Made by a program: the position numbers and the translations under genes. A stretch of DNA of 64,000 bases. Source: Argyresthia goedartella (Eukaryota; Arthropoda; Insecta; Lepidoptera; Argyresthiidae). Below are positions 54,899 through 64,000 of this stretch, piece by piece. Position 1 is the stretch's first letter. Every line of letters starts with the position of its first letter. Location of the stretch: the NCBI GenBank assembly GCA_949825045.1, contig OX463832.1:23244552-23308551 (forward strand). The letters run 5' to 3'. The notes beneath the pieces are model-generated. The model was not told the origin of the DNA. It worked only from the letters and a program-made list of their open reading frames with translations, and did not search any database.

Positions 54899-55165
54899 GG
54901 AGTTTTTTGGGTGTTAGGCGTCCATAAGTTTGATTGTAGCCATTCTGATACTACATTCACCACATGTAGCTGCCTGTTCAACGGAATCCCACGTTCGACA
55001 ATGAAAAATAAGGCATGTAATAAACAGGTCTTGTTAGGTTGAACATGTAAGGACAACAGAAAATACTTAAAACATAAACTGAAGTACCCAAATCATAAAA
55101 AGAAGTTTGGTGATCATTTATCCAAACTCAATTTGGTGGTCGTTTACTAATTCTGGCGGTCGTTC
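54899..55165 (+). repeat. Family M fragment
   Basis: The first 195 bp are nearly identical to 30184-30379. It continues AAAAGAAGTTTGGTGATCAT and CAATTTGGTGGTCGTTTAC as in 47398-47460, which links the two partial copies. Confidence 0.72.
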
Positions 55166-55457
55166 ATGCTCAAGTCTGTAATTTCTTTCAGTACTGAAAA
55201 ATTCAAACATATAGGTCAAGGCGATCAAAAAATACCGCCGTTTATGCCACAATTTGGCTGAATTCGCTGGATACTTGCAAGGGAATCAAAACCTATAGTG
55301 TACTTCCGGTTGACCTAGAATCATGAAATTAGGCAAAAAGCAAGACCATAGCAAAAATAAAGGATGAAACCCGAAAACTGTAAATTAGTAGTTTGATCAG
55401 AAAAAAAACTTTTTGGCGAAAATAAATACCTACTTATAGACCCTATCGTAAATGTAT

Positions 55458-55590
55458 GTAAGAGCTTCCGTGGTCTAGTCATTACACCCTCACCTGTCAC
55501 ACAGGAGATGCAGGGTTGAATCCTGGTGCTGACCACGTACCTATGCCTCTACCACCTCTTGTGGGAAGAGGGGTCGCGCTATGTATGTTT
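55458..55590 (+). repeat. SINE related to family S3
   Basis: The tRNA-like head AGAGCTTCCGTGGTCTAGTC, B-box-like GGGTTGAATCCTGG and tail GGGTCGCGCTATGTATG parallel S3 (GAGCTCCGTGGTCTAATGGG ... GACGCTATGTTATG), but the body is much shorter. Confidence 0.65.
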
Positions 55591-55597
55591 TTATTTT

Positions 55598-55780
55598 TTA
55601 TTTAGCCATTAAGGTGTCCCACTGCTGGGTAAAGGCCTCCCCCTCTTTCGTCCACACTTCCCTGGTCTGTGCCACCTCCGGCCACCCCGGCACAAACTTG
55701 TCGAGGTCGTCCCGCCATCTCCATTTAGGCCTGCCTCTACGCCGGTATCTGTGGCACCCAGTTAGTGGCGATTTTCGCAA
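55598..55780 (-). pseudogene. RTE-like LINE C-terminus
   Basis: The minus strand encodes RYRRRGRPKWRWRDDLDKFV, PGWPEVAQTREVW and KEGEAFTQQWDTLMAK. The RRGRP..RW.DD... and A..R..W....EAF.QQW pattern is the RTE-clade C-terminal signature. It begins with a Met only by chance. The rest of the element is absent. Confidence 0.78.
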
Positions 55781-55857
55781 TGTATGTTACAGTACAATTA
55801 CCTAACTGTTATATATTAATATAAAATGTATACTTCCTTATACGTACTTAATTTATA

Positions 55858-55935
55858 CTAGCCGCCCGCGGGCACGGCTTCGCATACGCGTTTTCAGGGT
55901 CTCATAGTTTACGACTATAGAAAATTGTAAGTCCC
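55858..55935 (-). repeat. Helitron 3'-end-like fragment
   Basis: ACTAGCCGCCCGCGGGCACG followed by GCTTCGCATACGCG resembles the reverse of the CTAG-ending Helitrons common in Lepidoptera. The GC palindrome next to CTAG would be the terminal hairpin. No 5' end was found. Confidence 0.45.
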
Positions 55936-55980
55936 TTTAAGGTGCATAAGCATCACCACCATCATCAACTCAGTTCATAT

Positions 55981-56240
55981 GACGACCCGAATGGCTGAGT
56001 CGGCAGTGACCCTGCCTTTGAAGCCAAGAGTCCCGGGTTCGAGTCCCGGTGGGGGCAAATATTTGTCTGATGAGAACGGATGTTTGAACCCTAGTCATGG
56101 TTGTTTATCTATCTAAGTATAATATTTATCTATATAAGTATGTGTATCGTTGTCTAGTACCCAAGATACAGGGAATCCTAGTTTGGGGCTAGATCAATGT
56201 GTGTAAATAGTGTCCAAGGTATTATTATTATATTATTATA
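55981..56240 (+). repeat. tRNA-derived SINE, family S1
   Basis: The second, longer copy of the 164-359 element. The A box is TGGCTGAGTCGG and the B box GGTTCGAGTCC. The body adds CTAGTTTGGGGCTAGATCAA and ends in an ATT repeat (56221-56240). Confidence 0.86.
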
Positions 56241-56446
56241 TCGATATAATGGGCACGGGCTTTTCCAGATAGAATCCAAAACAGCTTCGCGTCCCGCTGG
56301 GTTACCACATTCTTTTTCCCATTCAAATTAGGTTCAAAACAAGAACATCACCATGGCACCATTTCCATTCCTGTTTACAATAATAGGCTTTATATACCTA
56401 ATAACAAGCCTTGTTTTAAGATGAACACGGTAATTTTGCGGATCAA

Positions 56447-56659
56447 AATTATTTATTTATTTATTTATTGATGTTTCACAACATTAGTAATTAATTCGAT
56501 AAAAATAACACTGATATAAATGGGTAATGCCAATTACGAAACATATCCTTTATAAATTATGATGAGGATTTTAAGATCATAAAACATATGTACATATAAA
56601 AGGTAATTTTACATTATATATAATAAGGTGTGTGTTTGTTTGTGCGTGCATTTGTATAT

Positions 56660-56725
<66 letters not shown>

Positions 56726-58001
56726 ATATGAGGTGTTTCTATGTCATATGAGAGAGTTCAATTTCCTTGAATAAATGTTATTGATTGTTGTTTATTTTTG
56801 ATGATCAATTATCTAATTTGATTGACCTTATCTTCGCACAAACCTGTGATATAAATTGAGTCCAGTTCAGGTAAAAGACATCGGCCCCGCAATGTGTTTC
56901 TCGTACATATCAATGCTCCTATTTAGCGGTGAATTGGAGGCAAAGTTGGTGCGCGCGCGCTCGTACCCAAGCAGCGCCGGTGTGTGGCGACGCGACCGCG
57001 CCGGGGCGATGCGCAGCAGCACTGACCTCACCAGCCACTCATTGTCCAGCCAGTCTGTTGTTGATGACGTCTTGAAGAAGTTTCTGATCTGCCAGCATCC
57101 TTCTGCTCTCCAGGGAAGCCATAGAATGTCGAGTAAGGCCCTCATCATAGTCCACCGAAGACCCGTCATATCTAATCTGCAGTTGCCTCATGAACGCTTT
57201 CTGCACCGACTCAATTCTGATTTTATGCGACTGGTAGGATGGTGACCCCACCGGCGACGCATATTCCAGCACACTGCGAACGTAGGCGCAATAAAGTAAT
57301 TTAAAAGCAAGTGGTGAACGCAGCGGCCTCGTCACACGATTTACGAATCCAAGCATTTTAAAAGCTTTCGCTATAATATGTTCGTAATGAGGTATGAATA
57401 AAAGTGTCCATTATAACCCCAAGATCCCTAACCTTGGAGACACTTTCAATTAGGTGGTCATTTAGAATATATTGGTGTGTTAGATTAGATGTTTTTCTAG
57501 TAAACGTGATTAGTTGACACATTTTGGGATTTAGATCTAAGCTGTTGAGACTACAGTACTCGCAAAGACGGTCCAGATCTTCCTGCAATCTGTGGCAATC
57601 TGAGGAACTTGATACGGGCATAAATATCTTGGTGTCGTCGGCATTCATAAGGCAACTGGCGGATCTAAAACAAGATGCTATATCATACAGACAGACATTG
57701 AATAGAAGTGGCCCCAGATGGGATCCTTGAGGAACGCCTGAGGGGATTGGAGCAAATCGCGAGCAATGGCAGTCAATTCGGACAGCTTGACTACGGTTAC
57801 GGAGGTAAGACTCAAACCATCTGAGCAGATCTCCATGTACACCGACTTGTTCCAGCTTAAAAAAGATGCCTCAGCCGATCGAAACACTTAGAGTAATCGG
57901 TGTATATAGTATCGAACTGGTAGCCCTTATCCATAAAACCGGTCACTGATCCTACGAATTCTGCCAAATTGGATGTAGTAGATCTTTTACGCATGTCAAG
58001 C
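56447..58001 (-). pseudogene. LINE-D: 5'-truncated, frameshifted LINE
   Basis: A minus-strand LINE with a (TTTA)n tail at about 56447-56470. The blocks are MRKRSTTSNLAEFVGSVTG and FDTIYTDYSKCFDRL (RT finger and palm), GVPQGSHLGPLLFNV, NADDTKIF at the catalytic site, KMCQLITFTRK, VSKVRDLGVIMD, and FVNRVTRPLRSPLAFKLLYC then YVRSVLEYASPVG. At least three frameshifts break the frame (57887/57678, 57648/57358 and 57356/57039). The active site has Asn where Tyr or Phe is usual, but both Asp remain. Confidence 0.78.
56665..56724 (+). repeat. (TG)30 microsatellite
   Basis: Sixty bases of uninterrupted TG, preceded by about 30 bases of TG-rich sequence, inside the LINE-D 3' UTR region. Confidence 0.95.
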
Positions 58002-58492
58002 TAAAATAACTACAAAATCGAACAAAACCAGATGGATTACTAAAGGTATAAAAAAGTGCAGCGCAAATAAACGAAAGTTATATTTCCAATATCAGATGGC
58101 GAAAGATAATAAAGTATAAAACCCAGTACAAAAACTATTCAAACATACTTAGAAAATGTATTTTACAATCACAAAGAATAGGCAACCAGAACTTTATATT
58201 GAAAACAAATAACAAAATAAAAGCTATTTGGAATCTCGTCAAAATGCATGTATTTAAACAAAACCTAGGCAATAATGACATTGAAGAAATATCTCATAAC
58301 GATGTAAAATATACTAACCCCTTTGACATTGCGACCGCATTTAATAATTATTTCATTAATCTTACAAAAATTGAGAATCCTAAAAGAACAAACATAACAA
58401 ATATTGAAAATCACAACTCCAATATACTTCTTCAACCAACCGACCCCGATAATAATAATAATAATAATTTATTTATTTGTCATAACGAGGTA

Positions 58493-58710
58493 CAGATGTA
58501 GTGAATAATCCTTTCCTTTCGTATTTTCTCGGAAATGTTCGTTTTTGTCTTACTACTTTGATACATTTGACATTGATAAATAAAGTATGCGATTAATTTG
58601 ATACCTACACGTCATTTAATAATACAGTAATTCATAGACACATCGGCACCATTCGGGTGTTATCGTTGTTCCGAGTTTTGCCGATAGGAAAGGATTATTC
58701 ACTACATCTG
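58493..58710. mobile_element. 218-bp MITE with TA duplication
   Basis: Perfect inverted ends CAGATGTAGTGAATAATCCT continue TTCCT, then imperfect pairing for about 17 more bases. TA lies on both sides (58491-58492, 58711-58712). There is no coding. The TA target suggests a Tc1/mariner-type transposase moved it. Confidence 0.85.
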
Positions 58711-59190
58711 TATTACACTAGAATATGTTTGAGCTTAATTTATACATGTAAAGCATTATTTGAACTCTAGTAAAAACAGAAAACATCTGAACCTGAGCTA
58801 GGTGGTTAACCTGTATTTCAGGATTCAGCGCTCTTCCTAATAATTACAGTATAAGTGCTATACATTACGAAAAATTAGTACCTGTTATTCATTGGACCAA
58901 GTACAGCTAAATCAGGTAAAATAAACTACAAAAGGCAGCAAAATTTACATAGGCTTAAGGCCTTGGTGAGTATAAGAGAGACCTCTCTTTGAATATCGTG
59001 AGTGTGAATGAGTGTGTGTGAGAGGGTGTGTGGTGAGGAGTTTACAGGCACTTGATATGCTTTTTGGTACCATACTCTTTAATATATTTAATAATGTCAA
59101 GGAGTGCAAAACAAAGTAAGACAATTACAAAAAGTACACATATTATTATTATCAGGAATTAATATAAGAGGTGAGATTGATGTTTAGCAC

Positions 59191-59441
59191 TGTGCCGGTC
59201 GAATATGTTAGTCATATTTTCAAGTAATGTTAAGATAAGTTGACGACCGTCACAGATAAGGTATATTTATATTCATCACGCACTATGTCTTATGCACGTC
59301 ATTAATAGCATGCACCAACCTAGTATATAAGCTAGGATTTCCTATAATGAATAGTCTAGTATAGTCTCGTATATGCGCGCATCTCAAGCCTTTTACTTTA
59401 CTCCCGAAAATGTCGTTCTCCTTATAATTGCCTCTGGCAAA
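59191..59441 (+). repeat. Left LTR, 251 bp
   Basis: It matches the right LTR apart from point differences and the 76-bp inverted-duplication insertion present only on the right. It contains a single CATCACGCACTATGTC ... CAACCTAGTATATAAG stretch. Confidence 0.87.
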
Positions 59442-59454
59442 GTGGTGACCCGAC

Positions 59455-60513
59455 TTTTGAACATCAGCAACCTTCGGTAATAGCAGCATGAACCCAGCCG
59501 CGAAGAAAACTCCATGTGCTGCCACCTTAAAAGTGCAAGCAAGAAGCACTTCGTCCAAGATCGCCGAGTTCCGACTTCTGCATACCTATTTCAAACCACG
59601 CTGCAGAAATCCATAATCAAGACCCCACCCAAACCAAGACGACATCAAGCAAGCCATGACGGACCAGAAGCCAAAAGATTTCAACTGAAGATTTCCCGCA
59701 TCGAATTCAAGATACCGCAAGAATAATGAACCGATAATCAGCCGACTGCTGATTTATCAAAATGGAGCTCGCACCAGCAGAAACGAACGCGTCGGCAAAT
59801 TCATTCACAGCAAGCAGCTTTTCAAGTTCAAAACATAGGAAGCCGTTCCAGCCCCCAGAAGAGTATTGAAACATCATCGATATACCTAATTCAATGAATA
59901 TTGAAATCATCCAGGAAGAACATCGCACGAAGAATAATCAAATCACTGAAGAGAGAGAGATATATATATATTTATATATAAACGATTGGTGTACAAGACG
60001 TGCCCTATGTTGCCAAATCCCAAGGTTTTTAGACACACAAATTTCATCAATCGACAACTTAATATTCACTCAAGAGTGAAGAGCACGCACGTACATATGA
60101 CGTACGAGATCATTGACTGCCTACAGCCAAGGTTACAGATTTAATGCTGACGCTGATTCAGCACAATCATCCTTGTGTAGGTACGGTCGCAATTATAAAC
60201 AAACAGTGATTACAACTTCAACGACGTGCGATGTAAATTGACTCATCGATTCCTGAAAAACTTGGGCGGCTGCAACATCAGACGACTCTCCTGCGGATCT
60301 TTTCCAGTTATAGGTTAGGTTAGTTTACTAATGTTTTTTCCTAGTGTTTTTCTTTTTTCGTGTAAGATTTTCCTTTAGATTCGTGTAAGACTTACCTTTA
60401 GATTAAGTTAAAGTATGCTCGATTACTGTTTATTAAAATACTACTAGTTATTATTGCAGTTGATATAAGTTTGTTATAGTATCTAACTTAGATTTTTTCC
60501 ATTGTTATAAGTA
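59455..60513. other. Interior of the LTR element, no recognised coding
   Basis: It follows the primer-binding site. Short frames without gag or pol motifs; an AT/GA low-complexity patch at 59950-59985. Nothing else can be named. Confidence 0.5.
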
Positions 60514-60701
60514 CACACGACAAAGAAGATCGGTTTGCAGGGCACACAAACACCAGTCTTTGTGTGCGTAACGTTGCCAATAGCTACGATTAGCAATGCA
60601 CACTAACACAGTATTCGTGTTAATGTCGCGTCTGTGTGCGTTTTTCTGATCCCATACATTCATTGATTATGACGCAAGTTTTCACAGCTTTATGCAAAGT
60701 A

Positions 60702-60767
60702 GTCGATAGCCTAGTGGATTAGGTGCTAGAATTACGATATGTAGATAAAGGTTCGATCCCTCAAAGG
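60702..60767 (+). other. tRNA-like module, left end of Tc1-like element
   Basis: A-box-like TAGCCTAGTGG (60707-60717) and a perfect B box GGTTCGATCCC (60750-60760), correctly spaced for Pol III. No CCA and no convincing acceptor stem. It matches the module at 62592-62658 in words and order (GTCGATAGCC..., AGATGCCAG/AGGTGCTAG). Confidence 0.6.
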
Positions 60768-61016
60768 AAATTATTTTTTAGAAGCTACGAGTATTATTAA
60801 ATTCACATAGCATCGAATATAAATTGATTACAATTGTTTAACCAAACTAGAGTTCGAAGAGTTGTAAACTTGCCCGGTAAAAAGGCCATAGTCTACCTTC
60901 TTTATTTAAAATGTAACAGCTACCCTCTTTAAAATTGTTTTGCGTCTGCGCGCTCTCAGCATTAGTTGTATTGCATTTCGTTCCTTGTAAATTGTGATTG
61001 AGATTTGTTATCTATC

Positions 61017-62127
61017 ATGGAAAGTCATCTATCCACTTTTAAAAAGGCGGAAATCATTGTTTTGTATGAACAAAACATTTCAATTAGCGAGATAGCACGA
61101 CGTTTAATGATATCGGTGAGTTATGCATATAAAAAATAAATTTGAAGGTTTTTTATAAATTATGATTATAATTATACCTTGTGTTACTACTTCATTGTAT
61201 TTTTTTCTTATTTTACAGAGAAGAACAGTGCAACTGTGGGTTCATAGGTATGCAGATTCTGGACATGTTGAAAGTCGTCGACCAGGCCCACAGCCTGTAG
61301 CCTACACAGCTGCATCTGATCGCCATCGCGACATCATTGCAGCGCATAACAGCAATCCGTTTGCCAGCACCCGGTCTACGGCGACACTTCATAATGTAAC
61401 ACTACAAACAGTTCGCAATCACTTACGAGCTGATGGTTTAAGATGTCGGAGACCAGCGAAGAAGATTATGATGTCTAATGAGCATCGTGAAGACAGAGTG
61501 CGGTTTGCCCGTGAATATTTGGACTTTGATTGGTGTAATAATGTTGTTGTTTTTAGTGATGAAAAGACTTTTAGATCAGACAAGGATGGGCGTAAAATAC
61601 TGTGGAGAAGAAATAATGAACGATATAGTTTAGCAAACATTCTACCGTGCAGGTGTAGTGGCCGTATTACTTTGGGATATTGGGGATGGATGTCGTCGAT
61701 GGGCCCCGGTGAATTAGTGCAAGTGAGTGCTCGCAACACTGCTCAAGGATACTTGGATATTTTACAGAACGTCATGTTACCAACCGTACGAACTGTATAT
61801 CCGGATGAGCATATATACTTTGTCCATGACAATTGCGCTGTGCATCGCGCCCATATTGTGCAAGAATGGTTTAACAAGCAAGAATCCTTGACAGTTATTG
61901 ACTGGCCTTCTAAAAGCCCTGATTTAAACCCCATCGAAAATCTATGGGGACATATGGTGCTCAATTGGGATCCATCGAATGTGAGATCTAGGTCTAATTT
62001 AGATGAAGTTGTTACTTCAACCTGGGAGATAATGCGAGGCACTGACATGTGTTGGAATATGGTCACTGGCATGAGAAGTAGACTACAACAAATAATAGTA
62101 AGAGAAGGAGCTCCACTAAGATATTAA
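61017..62127 (+). CDS. Tc1-like transposase, two exons
   Basis: Exon 1 is 61017-61115 and exon 2 is 61219-62127, joined in phase by a 103-bp intron (TCG|GTGAGT ... TTATTTTACAG|AGA). The protein of about 335 residues starts MESHLSTFKKAEIIVLYEQN. Its HTH runs across the splice junction (SEIARRLMIS|RRTVQLWVHR). Catalytic boxes are VVFSDEKTF, FVHDNCAVHRAHIVQEWF and SPDLNPIENLWG; I count 35 residues between the second Asp and the Glu. No stop or frameshift is present and AATAAA overlaps the stop codon (62127-62132). The start Met sits 5' of the HTH where the family normally begins. It would cut and paste the element at TA sites. It looks intact. Confidence 0.88.
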
Positions 62128-62401
62128 ATAAAACATAACCATTAATATGTGAAAGCTTTGTGTTATCATAAGATAAGGTGATTTATATGTCTATGATGTT
62201 ATTGCTACTTCAGGTTAGAAGTTATCACATAATTTCTAATTGCTTAGCATGTTGATTCATAGCTTATATATCATCAACTGCGACATCTGTCCTTGTCTGA
62301 CTAAAACTAAAATAAGTAAATTAAGTGTAGTTTATTATAACAAACTAGTAATAAATTATTATTAGGACGAAATATAATTTTGTTTTATTATGAAAAAAAT
62401 A

Positions 62402-62509
62402 AGGCTGGTTTCACCACATGCTGATAAAGCCTATCTGTCAAATAACGCCATACAAAAATCTAAGTTTAACTGGCAGATAGGCTTCATCAGCAGTGGTGAA
62501 ACCGGCCCT
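62402..62509. mobile_element. 108-bp MITE inside the Tc1-like element
   Basis: The ends are inverted with small gaps: AGGCTGGTTTCACCAC(A)TG and CAGTGGTGAAACCGGCCCT. Inner CCTATCTG / CAGATAGG arms also pair. TA sits at both borders (62400-62401, 62510-62511). Confidence 0.78.
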
Positions 62510-62591
62510 TAATCTAGAATAAATATTTGGTCTGATCAATAATAATTAAAAAAAAGTATCTAAAAAAAAACATCACCATGCTTTTTCCCTC

Positions 62592-62658
62592 CTTGATAGA
62601 GGATCGAACTCAATACCTCAAAGTCATTAGTCTGGCATCTAACCCGTTGGGCTATCGT
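62592..62658 (-). other. tRNA-like module, right end of Tc1-like element
   Basis: On the minus strand: GACGATAGCCCAACGGGTTA (A-box-like) and GAGTTCGATCCTC (B-box-like, 62599-62611). It mirrors the left module, pointing inward from the opposite end. Confidence 0.58.
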
Positions 62659-62903
62659 CCACTCTGTAGGAAGCGGTAAAAACTAGTCTTATATTCAACG
62701 AAGACACATAGTGATTGTATGCTCAGACAGTATTATAATATCTGTGACTGTGCTGTGACGACCAATGTAACGCACACACATTCAAGTCAGCGATTCGTGT
62801 CGCAACGTTACGCACACAAAGAGTGGCATTTGTGTGCCCTGCAAACCGAACTTCTTTGCCGATTGTACATTCATTTATTTTTATCCCTAAAGGGGGGAGT
62901 ATC

Positions 62904-63230
62904 TGTGCCGGTCGAATATGTTAGTCATATTTTCACGTAATGTTAAGACAAGTTGACGACCGTCACACATAAGGTATATTTATATTCATCACGCACTATG
63001 TCTTATGCACGTCATTAATAGCATGCACCAACCTAGTATATAAATACTAGGTTGGTGCATGCTATTAATGACGTGCATAAGACATAGTGCGTGATGAATT
63101 ATAGGAAATCCTAGCTTATGCTAGGATTTCCTATAATAAATAGTCTAGTATAGTCTCGTATTTGCGCGCATCTCAAGCCTTTTACTTTACTCCCGAAAAT
63201 GTCATTCTCCTTATAATTGCCTCTGGCAAA
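62904..63230 (+). repeat. Right LTR, 327 bp, with inverted duplication
   Basis: It equals the left LTR plus about 76 bp. The extra bases are an inverted copy of adjacent LTR sequence, making a perfect 56-bp-arm palindrome (62984-63039 / 63044-63099) and a second 13-bp-arm hairpin (AGGAAATCCTAGC ... GCTAGGATTTCCT, about 63103-63132). Confidence 0.88.
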
Positions 63231-64000
63231 AGCACCTAATCTATAGTCATTAGTAGTTGTTCTGTTTGGTCATAATTCAGAATTTGAAGAGTATTAAAAA
63301 TGGTTTTCTTGAAATGATAGGTGGTAAGAGAGTAAATGTCTATTTTTCTATTGATTTTATTATACAGCAAAGGTCCAAGGAAAGGGAAGAATCTGTGAGC
63401 AAAGGAGGTCCGGAAAGTTTTAGGTTGTGGACACACCCTATTGTTACGGCGCTTGATCAATAATTGGGGATCAAATGTCATTAGTGAGTGCTGTTTCAAA
63501 ATGGTAAAGTAAACAAAGAGTTGTCTAACTGTAAGAACATTACATGACCTGAAAAGAAGTTCAGTAGGGTAAAAGAATGGACGGAAAGTGCAGACCTTTA
63601 AGATTACCCGATGAGATAAAGAAAGTAATAATGTCCATCAATAATACAAATTCGGTGGGTAATGATGAATTTTAAACTCGTATTTAAAAAAAAATTGCAG
63701 TTTATATTATACACGCCTTGAGTCACGTTATAAATCTCTCCCTCAGTCAAGGTATCTTCCCAGAAAAACTTAAACATTCTATTGTTAAGCCACTATTTAA
63801 ACACGGAGACAAAATTAACCCAAACCAATACAGACCAGTAACGCTCATACCAATTCTTTCAAAAGTTGTAGAAAAGGTTTTCTTAAAACGACTCAATGGT
63901 TATCTGGAAAAATATAATATTATAAGACCAGAACAAAACGGTTTCCTTAAAGATAAATCAACCACACTAGCAAATTTCCAATTAGTAAAATCTATAACCA

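Larger units (their letters stand above)
60514..62865 (+). mobile_element. Tc1-like DNA transposon, 2352 bp
   Basis: Flanked by TA (60512-60513, 62866-62867). The inverted ends share AAAGAAG then TCGGTTTGCAGGGCACACAA and CTTTGTGTGCGTAACGTTGC over about 65 bases, with several mismatches. Between them lie a tRNA-like module at 60702-60767, a two-exon transposase (61017-62127), a 108-bp MITE (62402-62509) and a second tRNA-like module on the opposite strand (62592-62658). Confidence 0.87.
59191..63230 (+). mobile_element. Non-autonomous LTR retrotransposon carrying a Tc1-like element
   Basis: LTRs at 59191-59441 and 62904-63230 start TGTGCCGGTCGAATATG and end CCTCTGGCAAA, flanked by AGCAC (59186-59190, 63231-63235). 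One base after the left LTR comes TGGTGACCCGAC, a plausible primer-binding site. AAAGGGGGGAG (62889-62899) is the polypurine tract before the right LTR. Without the Tc1-like insertion the interior is only about 1.1 kb and codes no recognisable gag or pol, so it must rely on a partner. Confidence 0.85.
58451..63606 (-). mobile_element. LINE-F: 5'-truncated LINE carrying an LTR element
   Basis: A minus-strand insertion in LINE-E with a 6-bp duplication CCCGAT. The 3' tail is at the left, an (AAT)n run at 58451-58468. Own sequence is 58451-59190 and 63231-63606. Coding is only the C-terminus (63236-63606): VRQLFVYFTILKQHSL, RTSFAHRFFPFLGPLLYNKI and TYHFKKTIFNTL, typical of the end of a Jockey/CR1-like RT ORF, with stop TAG next to the LTR insertion. 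Confidence 0.78.
58002..64000 (+). mobile_element. LINE-E: host of the second nest, truncated by the window edge
   Basis: Its own sequence is 58002-58450 and 63607-64000. The left part has the endonuclease-RT linker (TRWITKGIKKCSANKRKLY, ATAFNNYFINLTK). The right part has RT: IKKVIMSINNTNSVGNDE, HALSHVINLSLSQGIFPEKL, IVKPLFKHGDKINPNQYRPV and EQNGFLKDKSTTLANFQLV. The two halves are adjacent in a normal LINE ORF. LINE-F interrupts them, with CCCGAT repeated at 58445-58450 and 63607-63612. Stops and a frameshift are present, so it is a pseudogene; it continues beyond 64000. Confidence 0.82.

Noticed and set aside
55321..55536. 71-codon minus-strand gene
   Set aside because: It overlaps the S3-related SINE at 55458 and has no domain.
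59442..60513. gag gene of the LTR element at 59191-63230
   Set aside because: The short frames here carry no zinc knuckle or capsid motif, so I left the element as non-autonomous.

Overview
The window looks like non-coding, transposon-saturated DNA of an insect, most likely a moth or butterfly. The base composition is AT-rich. It holds several tRNA-headed SINE families, a small Helitron with the 5'-TC...CTAG-3' ends seen in many lepidopteran genomes, non-LTR elements whose 3' UTRs carry a conserved stem-loop, a DD37D (maT-type) mariner and a large Helitron. The taxonomic call is an inference from repeat content; no host gene settles it.

Few host-like genes are visible. The clearest is a 990-codon minus-strand reading frame at 15676-18648 with three full and one partial tandem copy of a domain resembling DUF4780. 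A second is the spliced 3' end of an RG/RGG-rich protein on the plus strand (exons 28677-28884, 29371-29464, 29538-29564). Two short frames (21291-21542 plus, 25962-26153 minus) are weaker candidates.

Layout. 1-11.6 kb: SINEs, LINE fragments and a 7 x 30 bp tandem array. Two copies of one SINE family (S3) are each split by a LINE: one by a 1-kb LINE-A copy, the other by a 4-kb OTU-domain LINE with a 26-bp target-site duplication. 11.6-15.4 kb: a MITE-like element (family M), a SINE and unrecognised DNA. 15.4-18.7 kb: the DUF4780-like gene. 18.8-28.6 kb: a 269-bp exact tandem duplication, short motif clusters, SINEs, LINE 3' ends, a 241-bp Helitron and two blocks of GC-rich CCGG repeats. 28.6-29.6 kb: the RGG gene tail. 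30.4-31.1 kb: an element with 144-bp near-perfect inverted arms.

31.8-46.5 kb is one nest. A broken minus-strand Helitron is interrupted by LINE-A (plus). LINE-A is interrupted in its endonuclease by a complete Gypsy element (minus, identical 131-bp LTRs, single 1345-codon gag-pol) and in its reverse transcriptase by a 5'-truncated LINE-B. 46.9-56.3 kb: a 1291-bp mariner with TA duplications and two nonsense codons, further LINE remnants (one, LINE-C, inside a family M element), an RTE tail and SINEs. 56.4-64 kb is a second nest: LINE-E (runs off the right edge) contains LINE-F, which contains a non-autonomous LTR element, which contains a Tc1-like transposon with an apparently intact two-exon transposase and tRNA-like modules near both ends, which itself carries a 108-bp MITE.

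All boundaries and target duplications were read by eye. Clade names for LINEs are approximate because no search could be run.
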